This document shows positions 44,213 to 52,065 of a stretch of DNA of 64,000 nt, piece after piece. Position 1 is the first letter of the stretch, and every line of letters starts with the position of its first letter. Below the pieces are notes generated by a model. The model did no database searches and had not been told where the DNA came from. It worked only from the letters and a program-made list of their open reading frames with translations. The stretch comes from Bradyrhizobium sp. 21 (GTDB taxonomy: Bacteria > Pseudomonadota > Alphaproteobacteria > Rhizobiales > Xanthobacteraceae). The stretch is from positions 1-64,000 of the forward strand of contig NZ_JADPJG010000028.1 in NCBI RefSeq assembly GCF_023073335.1, read 5' to 3'. Position numbers and translations under genes: made by a program.

Positions 44213-44946
44213 CAAGAGAGATCATTATCGCGCCATCGATCCTGGCTGCGGATTTCGCGCGCCTCGGCGAAGAGATCGCGGCGATCGACGCGGCGGGCGC
44301 CGACTGGATTCATTGCGACGTCATGGACGGGCATTTCGTCCCGAACATCAGTTATGGCGCCGACATCATCAAGGCGATCCGGCCGCTGACGGCAAGGATT
44401 TTTGACGTTCACCTGATGATCGCACCAGCCGATCCCTATCTCGAGGCGTTTGCGAAGGCCGGGGCGGATGTCATCACGGTGCATGCCGAAGCCGGTGTCC
44501 ATCTCGACCGCTCGCTCCAGGCCATCCGCGCGCTCGGAAAGAAGGCCGGTGTCAGTCTCTGTCCGGCGACGCCGGAAGCCGTGATCGAATATGTGCTCGA
44601 TCGTGTCGATGTCGTGCTGGTGATGACCGTCAATCCGGGCTTTGGCGGCCAGTCCTTCCTCGAGTCCCAGCTCGGGAAGATCGGACGGATCAAAACGATG
44701 ATCGGCGACCGCCCGATCCGGCTCGAGGTTGACGGCGGTATCACGCGGGACAATGCCGCAGCCGTGGCCGCTGCGGGCGCCGATACGCTCGTGGCGGGTT
44801 CTGCCGTGTTTCGCGGCAAGAGCAGTGCCGACTATGCGGCGAACATCGCGGCCATTCGCGTCGCCGCGGAGGCCGGCAGAGTTCCAAAGTTGCAGGACGT
44901 TTCCGGGAGGCCGACGCGTTTCGGCGAGGCCGCGCTCATCCGATAG
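44209..44946 (+). CDS. cbbE: Ribulose-phosphate 3-epimerase
   Basis: The 245-residue TIM-barrel enzyme interconverts xylulose-5-phosphate and ribulose-5-phosphate, which feeds phosphoribulokinase. Motifs are IAPSILAADFARLGEEI, HCDVMDGHFVPN with the catalytic Asp and metal His, FDVHLMI, and MTVNPGFGGQSF. It overlaps cbbX by four bases and is the last gene of the cbb operon. Confidence 0.96.
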   Translation: MTREIIIAPSILAADFARLGEEIAAIDAAGADWIHCDVMDGHFVPNISYGADIIKAIRPLTARIFDVHLMIAPADPYLEAFAKAGADVITVHAEAGVHLDRSLQAIRALGKKAGVSLCPATPEAVIEYVLDRVDVVLVMTVNPGFGGQSFLESQLGKIGRIKTMIGDRPIRLEVDGGITRDNAAAVAAAGADTLVAGSAVFRGKSSADYAANIAAIRVAAEAGRVPKLQDVSGRPTRFGEAALIR

Positions 44947-45210
44947 AATACGGTATATGGGCCGGGCGAGCCGGCGCCGCAGTGGTTGTGCCAAGGCGCG
45001 TCATTTTCCCGGAGATATACGGAACATACCGCGCAAAATGATCGGCTGTTTTCAGACCGGGGTAACCAACGCCCCTGAGACGGAAATTCGATTAACGCCC
45101 GCGCAATGCTATGCCCCGCAATCTGCGGTTTAGGAACGCTGAGAGAGCGCGGGGATGCGGATCGAAGATATCTGCGGGCATGAAGGCTGCACGCGGCGGG
45201 GAGCGATGGC

Positions 45211-47067
45211 ATGAGCATGCATCGCCTGTTCGCCGAGCAGCTCCGCTGCGCTACCGATGTGACCGGACAGGTCGATCTCGTCAAGCTGGGTGAGCTCGTC
45301 AGTGCCGCCTATGAGGCGAGCGACCGCGACCGCCAGCGGATGACCGACGTGCGGGCGCACACGCATGACGAGGTCGAGCAGGATTTGCTGCGGACTCAGG
45401 AGTTTCTCGATACCATCGTCGAAAACATTCCGATCGCCGTGTTCGCGAAGTGCGCGAAGGATTCCCGCTACATTCTGCTCAACCGGGCCGGCGAGGACTA
45501 TTACGGCCTGCCCCGCGAACAGATGCTGGGCAGGACACCCGAGGAGATTTTCCCGGCGGATGTCGCCCGCATGGTCAACGAGCAGGATCGTCGCGTCGTC
45601 GCCAGCGGCATGCCGATGTTCCTCGAGGAGCATTTGATCGAAGTCGGTGTCAAAGGCCACGACCGCGTCATCAATTCGCGCAAGATGCTGATCACGGACG
45701 GCGCCGGCGATCCGCAATATCTGGTCGGCGTCATCGAGGACGTCACCGAGCGCATCACCACTCAGGAGCGGATCAGCCACCTCGCGCATCACGATGCCTT
45801 GACCGACCTGCCGAACCGCAGCGCCTTCAATGCGGCGCTGGGCGAGCGGCTGGAACGGGCGCAGGAGGCGTCGATCAGCTTTGCGGTGCTCAGCCTCGAT
45901 CTCGACCGCTTCAAGGAAGTCAATGACGTGTTCGGCCATCCCGTCGGCGACATGCTGATGCGCGCGGCGGCCGAGCGTCTTGCAGCGGAAGCCGATGGCG
46001 CCTTCGTCGCCCGCGTCGGCGGTGACGAGTTCATGATCCTGATGCCAGACGACGTCTGCCGTGAGGAGGTGCTGACACTCGGCGAGCGCCTCGTCGAGGC
46101 GATCAGCAACGAGCTCGAGGTCGAAGACTATCTCTCTCATGTCGGCCTGAGCGTCGGCATTGCGCTCTATCCGGATGACGGCGTGGACGCGGCCACTCTG
46201 CTTGCCAATGCTGATTCCGCGCTCTATCGCGCCAAGCGCGAGGGCCGGGGCAGGGTGCGCTTCTTCGAATCCGAGATGGACCGCGAGCTGCGCGACCGCA
46301 GGCTGCTGGTGCACGACCTGCGCCAGGCCGTGGAGCAGGACCAGCTCCTGGTCTACTTCCAGCCGCAGGCGCGGATGGACGGCGAGGTCATTGGCTTCGA
46401 GGCGCTACTGCGCTGGAACCACCCGACGCGCGGCTTCGTGCCGCCCGACCAGTTCATTCCGCTCGCCGAGGAGAACGGCCTGATCATCCAGATCGGCGAG
46501 TGGGTCTTGCGCGAAGCGTGCCGCGAGGCGGCGTCGTGGCCGCGGCCGTTGCAGGTGGCAGTCAATCTGTCGCCGGTCCAGTTCCAGGCCGGCGACCTCG
46601 AAGGCTCGATCCACAGAATCCTGCTGGAGACGGGGCTTACTCCGACGCGGCTCGAGGTCGAGATTACCGAGGGCGTGCTGATCGGCGACTTCACCCGTGC
46701 GCTCAATCTGCTACGGCGGCTGAAGGCGCTCGGCATCCGCATCGCGATGGACGATTTCGGCACCGGCTACTCCTCGCTGTCCTATCTCCAGTCGTTCCCG
46801 TTCGACAAGATCAAGATCGATCGCAGCTTCATCTCGAATCTCGAGGCGACGCCGCAATCGGCCGAGATCGTCCGCGCGGTCCTGAGCCTCGCGCATGCCC
46901 TTCACATTCCGGTCGTCGCGGAAGGGGTGGAGACGGAGGCGCAGCGGGCCTTCCTGGCAGGCGAAGCCTGCGAGGAGATGCAGGGCTATCTCATCGGCCG
47001 GCCAGAGCCGATCGAACGGTATCTCGGTCTGATCGGGATCACCGTCGAGCGTCGCCGCTACGCCTGA
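45211..47067 (+). CDS. PAS-GGDEF-EAL cyclic-di-GMP signalling protein
   Basis: The 618-residue cytoplasmic protein has a PAS domain (about residues 65-185, with AEDYYGLPREQMLGRTPEEI-like sequence), a GGDEF domain with an intact GGDEF at 270-274 (ARVGGDEFMIL) and an EAL domain starting at Glu397 (GFEALLRWNHP). The EAL domain keeps DDFGTGYSSLSYLQ. Both catalytic signatures look intact, so it may make and degrade c-di-GMP, with the PAS domain sensing a ligand or redox state. GGGGAG lies 7 bases before the ATG. It stands alone downstream of the cbb operon. Confidence 0.93.
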   Translation: MSMHRLFAEQLRCATDVTGQVDLVKLGELVSAAYEASDRDRQRMTDVRAHTHDEVEQDLLRTQEFLDTIVENIPIAVFAKCAKDSRYILLNRAGEDYYGLPREQMLGRTPEEIFPADVARMVNEQDRRVVASGMPMFLEEHLIEVGVKGHDRVINSRKMLITDGAGDPQYLVGVIEDVTERITTQERISHLAHHDALTDLPNRSAFNAALGERLERAQEASISFAVLSLDLDRFKEVNDVFGHPVGDMLMRAAAERLAAEADGAFVARVGGDEFMILMPDDVCREEVLTLGERLVEAISNELEVEDYLSHVGLSVGIALYPDDGVDAATLLANADSALYRAKREGRGRVRFFESEMDRELRDRRLLVHDLRQAVEQDQLLVYFQPQARMDGEVIGFEALLRWNHPTRGFVPPDQFIPLAEENGLIIQIGEWVLREACREAASWPRPLQVAVNLSPVQFQAGDLEGSIHRILLETGLTPTRLEVEITEGVLIGDFTRALNLLRRLKALGIRIAMDDFGTGYSSLSYLQSFPFDKIKIDRSFISNLEATPQSAEIVRAVLSLAHALHIPVVAEGVETEAQRAFLAGEACEEMQGYLIGRPEPIERYLGLIGITVERRRYA

Positions 47068-47231
47068 GGGCCTTGCGAGTTCCACGCTCGGGGTCACGGA
47101 TAGGAACCTGCCCGTTTGCCAAAAGTTACCCGAGGCGCGGCGGTCTGTGCGCGCAAGAAATCTTTTGCACAATCGCCATCGCCCTGACGTAAATAAGGGC
47201 AATAAGCCCATGAAACGCGAGGGAGGGTCTC

Positions 47232-47444
47232 ATGGAGAACGTACGTCGCTACCGCGCGCTGGCGTCCCTCTGTCGTCAGCAGGCCGCCTACCGGCCGCTC
47301 CAGAACTGGGAACTGCTCGGCCAGGCCGAACATTTCGAATATCTCGCCGAAGTCGAACTCAAGGCCCATTTCGACGCGTGCAATGCCCAACACGACAAGG
47401 ACGCCGTCGGGGCCTCGGCATGGGAGAGGCCTGCCGCTGCGTGA
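47232..47444 (+). CDS. Small helical protein, paralogue of the 34.7-kb gene
   Basis: The 70-residue protein starts MENVRRYRALASLCRQQAAY and continues with WELLGQAEHFEYLAEVELKA, which matches the product of 34682-34891 over the whole shared length. A very strong GAGGGAGGG precedes the ATG, which suggests high expression. No domain is recognised. Confidence 0.75.
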   Translation: MENVRRYRALASLCRQQAAYRPLQNWELLGQAEHFEYLAEVELKAHFDACNAQHDKDAVGASAWERPAAA

Positions 47445-47649
47445 CGGCGCGCATACCGCTTCCGCTGAGGCGGACATCCGCACCGAGCCGTCCTCGTCCC
47501 TCGCATCGCGTAACGACCAGGCTCGAAGCATTTCGTTCGGCCCGCAATCGTCTGTTCTTTGCCAAGATTTAATCGTGTGGACGGGACGCTGTAAGGTGGC
47601 GACCGCCATGTTGGGTGCAAGGCGACTTACCCAACATGGACATATCGAC

Positions 47650-49185
47650 ATGAACGATCGCGTCAATTTCGACACCACCATGACCCGCAAGATCCTGAGG
47701 CCGCGCCGGCTCGCGCTGCTCGGCACCGTGGCCGCGCTTGGCGTGGCCGTGCTGGCGATTGCTCCCGGCTCTTCGCCGTTCGGCGCGACCTCCTTCATTG
47801 CGCCCGCCCAGGCCGCGGAGACCGCCGTGACGCCGCCCGGCTTCGGCGATCTCGTCAGCAAGGTCAAACCGGCCGTCATCTCGGTGCGGGTCAAAATCGA
47901 CCAGGCCAACGACAAGAGCGCGATGCTGCAACAGAACCGGATGGATTCGGACGAGGACTCTCCGCTCGACCCGTTCTCGCGGCAGTTCGGCTTCCGTGGC
48001 CCGGGCGGCATGAACGGCATGCCGCGCCAGCGCCACCAGACGATCACGGGTGAGGGCTCCGGCTTCTTCATCTCCGCCGACGGCTACGCCGTGACCAACA
48101 ACCACGTCGTCGATCACGCCGAGTCGGTGCAGGTGACGATGGACGACGGCACGATCTACACCGCGAAGGTGGTCGGCACCGATCCGAAGACCGATCTCGC
48201 GCTGATCAAGGTCGAAGGCAAGATGGACTTTCCGTTCGTCAGATTCTCCGACCAGAAGCCGCGCATCGGCGACTGGGTGGTCGCCGTCGGCAATCCCTTC
48301 GGCCTCGGCGGCACTGTGACCGCGGGCATCGTCTCGGCCAGCGGCCGCGACATCGGCAACGGTCCCTATGACGATTTCATCCAGATCGACGCGCCGATCA
48401 ACAAGGGCAATTCCGGTGGCCCGGCCTTCGACATGAACGGCAACGTGATCGGCGTGAACACCGCGATCTACTCGCCCTCCGGCGGCTCGGTCGGCATCGG
48501 TTTCGACATTCCGGCCTCGACTGCAAAGCTCGTCATTGCGCAGTTGAAGGACAAGGGCGCGGTCACACGCGGCTGGCTCGGCGTGCAGGTGCAGCCGGTG
48601 AGCGCCGAGATTGCCGACAGCCTCGGCCTCAAGGAGGCGCGCGGCGCGATTGTCGACAATCCGCAGGACGGCAGCCCGGCGGCGAAGGCGGGCATCGAAG
48701 CGGGCGACATCATCACCGCCGTAAACGGCACCGCGATCAAGGACTCCCGCGATCTCGCCCGCACCATCGCTACGCTTGCGCCGGGCACGTCCGTGAAGCT
48801 CGATGTCGTCCACAAGGGCGATAGCAAGATGGTGACGCTGGCGCTCGGCGAGTTGCCGAACGAGCGGCAGGCGAAAGCCGATGAGCGCAAGGCGCAGCCG
48901 GATGCCGGCACCCCGCGCCTCGGGCTCAGCCTGGCTCCGGCCGGCGACGTCCAGGGCGCCGGCCAGAAGGGCGTGGTCGTCACTGAAGTCGATCCGCAAG
49001 GGCCGGCCGCCCAGCGCGGCATCCAGACCGGCGACGTCATCCTCAATGTCGGCGGCAAGGCCGTCGCCAATATCGGTGATGTCCGCTCCGAGCTGGCGCA
49101 GGCCAAATCGTCCGGCAGGAACAGCGTGCTGCTGCAGGTCAGAAGCGCGCAGGCGACCCGGTTCGTCGCGGTGCCGCTGGCATAA
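47650..49185 (+). CDS. Periplasmic serine protease of the Do (DegP/HtrA) family
   Basis: The 511-residue precursor has a basic N-terminus and a signal-type hydrophobic segment (ALLGTVAALGVAVLAI), followed by AQAAE as the likely cleavage site. The trypsin-like domain has the triad His152 (VTNNHVVDHAE), Asp182 (KTDLALIKV) and Ser255 (KGNSGGPAF). Two PDZ domains follow (about 300-390 and 415-505), with GWLGVQVQPV opening the first. It degrades or holds misfolded envelope proteins. ATG 47609 is an alternative start but only adds a tail before the signal region. A terminator follows. Confidence 0.94.
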   Translation: MNDRVNFDTTMTRKILRPRRLALLGTVAALGVAVLAIAPGSSPFGATSFIAPAQAAETAVTPPGFGDLVSKVKPAVISVRVKIDQANDKSAMLQQNRMDSDEDSPLDPFSRQFGFRGPGGMNGMPRQRHQTITGEGSGFFISADGYAVTNNHVVDHAESVQVTMDDGTIYTAKVVGTDPKTDLALIKVEGKMDFPFVRFSDQKPRIGDWVVAVGNPFGLGGTVTAGIVSASGRDIGNGPYDDFIQIDAPINKGNSGGPAFDMNGNVIGVNTAIYSPSGGSVGIGFDIPASTAKLVIAQLKDKGAVTRGWLGVQVQPVSAEIADSLGLKEARGAIVDNPQDGSPAAKAGIEAGDIITAVNGTAIKDSRDLARTIATLAPGTSVKLDVVHKGDSKMVTLALGELPNERQAKADERKAQPDAGTPRLGLSLAPAGDVQGAGQKGVVVTEVDPQGPAAQRGIQTGDVILNVGGKAVANIGDVRSELAQAKSSGRNSVLLQVRSAQATRFVAVPLA

Positions 49186-49210
49186 GTCGAACGTCGATCG
49201 GCGCAAATCC

Positions 49211-49237
49211 AAAAAGGCGGCCCTCGGGCCGCCTTTC
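49211..49237 (+). terminator. Rho-independent terminator after the Do protease gene
   Basis: GGCGGCC (49216-49222) pairs with GGCCGCC (49227-49233), with A-rich sequence before and TTT after. It lies 30 bases past the stop codon. Confidence 0.85.
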
Positions 49238-49453
49238 CTGTTCGCCTTCAGGATTCCCTGTGGAATGCGATAACATTCTCGTTAACGGCAGGGAGGATGA
49301 CCCGGTTCGTCCGAAAAAGCCGTGTTCGCTCATCACAGTTCCGAGTCTCATACGGACTCGGCGGCAACGAAGCCGCCGGGACGGTTGCAGGCGTGGAACG
49401 CCGAACATGCCGCCTAGCGGCTATCCGGTGGTTCGCATTTGATCGGTGCCGAC

Positions 49454-49816
49454 ATGGATCGATTGAAGCTCTCGCTGACAGGTGCGCTGCTCGTGGCGCC
49501 GTTCGTGCTGTGGGGCGGAAATGCGCTCGGGCGTGACGACGGCCGCTACGCGGACTCGCCCCTCAAGCCGTGGTTCGACAGCCTGCGCAGCCATCTCGGT
49601 CCGTGCTGCTCGGACGCGGATGGGTTCGCCGTCGCCGATCCCGACTGGGACTCGCACAACGGGCATTATCGCGTGCGTCTCGACGGCGAGTGGATCGAGG
49701 TGCCGGACGAAGCCGTCATCACCGAGCCGAATCGGGCCGGCCGCACCATGGTGTGGCCGGTGAAGACTGCGTTCGGGGTTTCGATCCGCTGCTTCATGCC
49801 GGGCAGCATGATCTGA
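49454..49816 (+). CDS. Secreted hypothetical protein
   Basis: The 120-residue precursor has a signal peptide (LKLSLTGALLVAPFVLWGGNAL). The short mature domain includes HLGPCCSDADGFAVADPDWD and VRLDGEWIEVPDEAVI, with a C-terminal third Cys. The paired Cys and the many Trp/Asp residues suggest a periplasmic fold. I recall similar small exported proteins in Bradyrhizobium but no function. ATG at 49454 is preferred over an upstream TTG. Confidence 0.75.
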   Translation: MDRLKLSLTGALLVAPFVLWGGNALGRDDGRYADSPLKPWFDSLRSHLGPCCSDADGFAVADPDWDSHNGHYRVRLDGEWIEVPDEAVITEPNRAGRTMVWPVKTAFGVSIRCFMPGSMI

Positions 49817-49822
49817 CCGAGG

Positions 49823-50119
49823 TCAGCGCGACCGTTTGGACGATTTGCGCTTCGAAGTCTTCTTGGACGTTTTTCTGGACGTCTTCTTGGCAGTCTTCTT
49901 CTTGGCAGTCTTCCGCTTGGATGCCTTCTTAGGCACCTTCTTGCCCTTCTTGCGCGCCTTCGACAGACCGATGGCGATCGCCTGCTTGCGGCTCTTCACG
50001 CGTCCGCCACGACCGCCGGGTCCGCTCTTCGCGGTGCCCTTCTTGTAGCGCTTCATCTCGCTTTCGACATCGCTGCCGGAGCTGCGCGAGTAGCGGCGCT
50101 TCTTTGCCTTGCGTGCCAT
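49823..50119 (-). CDS. Lysine-rich DUF6496-like protein
   Basis: The 98-residue protein starts ARKAKKRRYSRSSGSDVESE and contains SRKQAIAIGLSKARKKGKKV, as in DUF6496 proteins. It ends in a long Lys/Arg/Ser/Thr tail resembling the C-terminal tail of eukaryotic H1 or bacterial histone-like proteins. Binding to DNA or RNA is inferred from charge only. It is convergent with the secreted-protein gene, with a 6-base gap. Confidence 0.8.
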   Translation of the reverse strand: MARKAKKRRYSRSSGSDVESEMKRYKKGTAKSGPGGRGGRVKSRKQAIAIGLSKARKKGKKVPKKASKRKTAKKKTAKKTSRKTSKKTSKRKSSKRSR

Positions 50120-50204
50120 GCAGATTCTCCCTTGGCCGGGGAGAACCATTCGACACAGGCATGGTTCCGAAAGTGGGCACAACGTTCCGGATGCGCGACG
50201 CAGC

Positions 50205-50399
50205 CTAGAAGGAATTGGCCAGCTCGATCTCCGCTTCCAGCACCTGGATGCGCCGTGCTGCCTCGCTGGAGGACAGATCCCGCGCATATTGCGCGGGTTG
50301 ATACGCCTCTTCGCTCAGCCGTTTCAGCCTGAGGCCCTGCGTCCGGGTCATCTGCTCGGTGAGGAAAGCCCTGGCGTCGTATTTACCCTGAACCTGCAT
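50205..50399 (-). CDS. DUF3072-like small protein
   Basis: The 64-residue product has TEQMTRTQGLRLKRLSEEAY and LSSSEAARRIQVLEAEIELA, the pattern of DUF3072 proteins, which contain an SAP-like or helix-hairpin segment. The ATG at 50399 has GGAG seven bases upstream. The function is unknown. It is divergent from the gene at 50461. Confidence 0.75.
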   Translation of the reverse strand: MQVQGKYDARAFLTEQMTRTQGLRLKRLSEEAYQPAQYARDLSSSEAARRIQVLEAEIELANSF

Positions 50400-50426
50400 C
50401 TCGCTTCTCCGTCCTGAAATCGTCAC

Positions 50427-50455
50427 TTGACTATATGTTCTTATTTTGTTCTAAC
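50427..50455 (+). promoter_or_regulatory. Candidate promoter, possibly for a leaderless mRNA
   Basis: TTGACT (50427-50432) and TCTAAC (50450-50455) are 17 bases apart. The -10 lies only five bases before the ATG at 50461, which has no ribosome binding site, so a leaderless transcript is likely if the promoter is real. Confidence 0.4.
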
Positions 50456-50460
50456 AAGCC

Positions 50461-50736
50461 ATGGACAATAGAATTAATGAAATTCGACGTAAAATCAGTG
50501 TCTTGAGGCTGGAAATGGCCGAGGTCGAGGCGTCCGTGCGCGACCTCGTGGACCGCGATCACGACTGCGCGGAGAAGGCCCTAGCGCAGATGGATCTGCG
50601 CCGGAAAATCAATCTGCTGATCGGCGAATGGAAGGCTGCGGGTGGCGGCGATGTCCTGCCTGACGTCCGCGATAGGATGCGCCTTCGTTCCGCGAAGACA
50701 TTAGGTAGTCCTCTGCGCGTGATCGCGCGCCGTTGA
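50461..50736 (+). CDS. Small coiled-coil protein
   Basis: The 91-residue protein is mostly helical. Its first half has coiled-coil character (NRINEIRRKISVLRLEMAEV) and its C-terminus is basic. There is no signal peptide or membrane span. Lack of a Shine-Dalgarno sequence and the adjacent promoter-like sequence suggest leaderless translation. The gene at 50755 follows after 18 bases and encodes another small helical protein, so they may be cotranscribed. Confidence 0.65.
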   Translation: MDNRINEIRRKISVLRLEMAEVEASVRDLVDRDHDCAEKALAQMDLRRKINLLIGEWKAAGGGDVLPDVRDRMRLRSAKTLGSPLRVIARR

Positions 50737-50754
50737 GAGCTTTGGGAGCGCACG

Positions 50755-50964
50755 GTGGAGGAAGACCCGGATGCGTACCGGATTCTAAAGCTGCGCGCCG
50801 AGATTCTCGAACTGGGCTCTGCCATCCGGCAGCTGCAACGCGAGGGGCTCGACGACGCCGCGGCCCAGCTCTTGATCGCGCGCAAGCGAGCACGACTCGA
50901 TCATCTGGTGAAATCAGATCCTGCAGGCGTTCATCCTGACATCCTGCGCGGCCATCGTAGCTGA
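50755..50964 (+). CDS. Small helical hypothetical protein
   Basis: The 69-residue product starts at GTG and contains YRILKLRAEILELGSAIRQL followed by an Arg-rich helix (LLIARKRARLDHLVKSD). No domain is recognised. It lies between the leaderless candidate and a bidirectional terminator. Confidence 0.55.
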   Translation: MEEDPDAYRILKLRAEILELGSAIRQLQREGLDDAAAQLLIARKRARLDHLVKSDPAGVHPDILRGHRS

Positions 50965-51046
50965 AGCCTGAGCAACGCCAGGTACGGGGCTCGTCTAGCC
51001 CATGTTGACGAAGCGGTCCGAGAGAAATCTGTTCAAGCCCCAAAGC

Positions 51047-51074
51047 AAAAGGCCCCGCGCTCGCGGGGCCTTCG
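51047..51074. terminator. Bidirectional intrinsic terminator
   Basis: GGCCCCGCG (51051-51059) and CGCGGGGCC (51062-51070) form a strong stem flanked by AAAA on the left and TT...TTTT on the right. It lies between two convergent transcripts. Confidence 0.85.
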
Positions 51075-51090
51075 TGTTTTCGACCAACAC

Positions 51091-51336
51091 CTACTTGGTG
51101 TTGCTCATGCCGCCCTTGTTGTTCGTCATGGTGCCACCCTGGTCGGAGCCGGGGCCGGAGCCGCCTTGACCGGAGGGATCGGCGCCCTTGGACGACTTGG
51201 TGTTGGCGCCTGTGGTCTGCGACGATGACATCGAGGATCCGTGTTTTGCCTTGTGCGACTTGGCCTGCGCGGCGAACGGTGCGGCGGCGAGGCCGGTTGC
51301 CAACATCACGGCAAGGGCGAGCTTGGTGGTCTTCAT
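51091..51336 (-). CDS. Small exported Ser/Gly-rich protein
   Basis: The 81-residue precursor has a clear signal peptide (KTTKLALAVMLATGLAAAPF, cut near AQA). A low-complexity mature part rich in Ser, Gly, Thr and Lys follows (KGADPSGQGGSGPGSDQGG). No fold is expected. It resembles other small exported low-complexity proteins in this window (60157-60453). The function is unknown. Confidence 0.75.
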   Translation of the reverse strand: MKTTKLALAVMLATGLAAAPFAAQAKSHKAKHGSSMSSSQTTGANTKSSKGADPSGQGGSGPGSDQGGTMTNNKGGMSNTK

Positions 51337-51447
51337 GTCCGGGAACTCCCTGAGTTGAATTGACGCAGGCAGCCAACTGCCATTCGTCCCAGGAGTTCCA
51401 ACAAAGAAGTTCCGGTAAAGCACGCATGCTTCTAAAGCACGCATGCT

Positions 51448-51705
51448 TCAAAATCGCTTGTCCTCTGCGAGCATGAAGACGACGCCGGTAAGTGTCGCGC
51501 CGATCGCGAACGTCGTCACCAATGTGAGAGCGAAAACGACGACGGCCTGCCTTCCGCCGTGACTCAGCAAATTGGCGACGGCTGGATTGGACAGAATGAG
51601 CACGAGGCTGAAAGCGAGGCCAAGGGCTGCGCCCATCATCGCGTGCGTCATCAACTTGACGAGCCCGCTGGGAGAGATCAGGTCCGACGACTTTTTCGCG
51701 CGCAT
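51448..51705 (-). CDS. Small two-span membrane protein
   Basis: The 85-residue protein has a basic N-terminus and two membrane helices (MMGAALGLAFSLVLILS and VVVFALTLVTTFAIGATLTG). No family is recognised. It is divergent from the gene at 51844. Confidence 0.72.
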   Translation of the reverse strand: MRAKKSSDLISPSGLVKLMTHAMMGAALGLAFSLVLILSNPAVANLLSHGGRQAVVVFALTLVTTFAIGATLTGVVFMLAEDKRF

Positions 51706-51843
51706 GGAACTCTATCCCGATCTGCCATGCAACGCGCGCGACCCCCGCCGGTTCCATCCGATGAAGGAATTGACAGCATCCGCTTCATCCGACGTTCATG
51801 CCGGATTTGCTAGAATGAAGGCCACAACACGGGAACATTGGAT

Positions 51844-52065
51844 ATGGGTAAGGTGGTCTTTCTTTACCGCTCGCTGGCCTATCGCAACGCCGCCGCGGAC
51901 ATCCTGAACAAGGCGCGAAAGCTCCCCCGCGGCGCGGAGCGAAGCGCAGCTCGCCGCTATGCAAAGGCGCTGCGCGATCTCGCCCGAACGGAAGCTTGGC
52001 TCGAAGGACGCGTCGCGCGCGACCCGCGGACGACGCAGCCCATGTCAGGAGCGGCCTCCGGTTAG
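51844..52065 (+). CDS. Small basic helical protein
   Basis: The 73-residue protein (GKVVFLYRSLAYRNAAADIL onward) is Arg/Ala-rich and helical. GGGAA lies eight bases before the ATG. Its stop codon overlaps that of the convergent HWE kinase gene. The function is unknown. Confidence 0.65.
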   Translation: MGKVVFLYRSLAYRNAAADILNKARKLPRGAERSAARRYAKALRDLARTEAWLEGRVARDPRTTQPMSGAASG

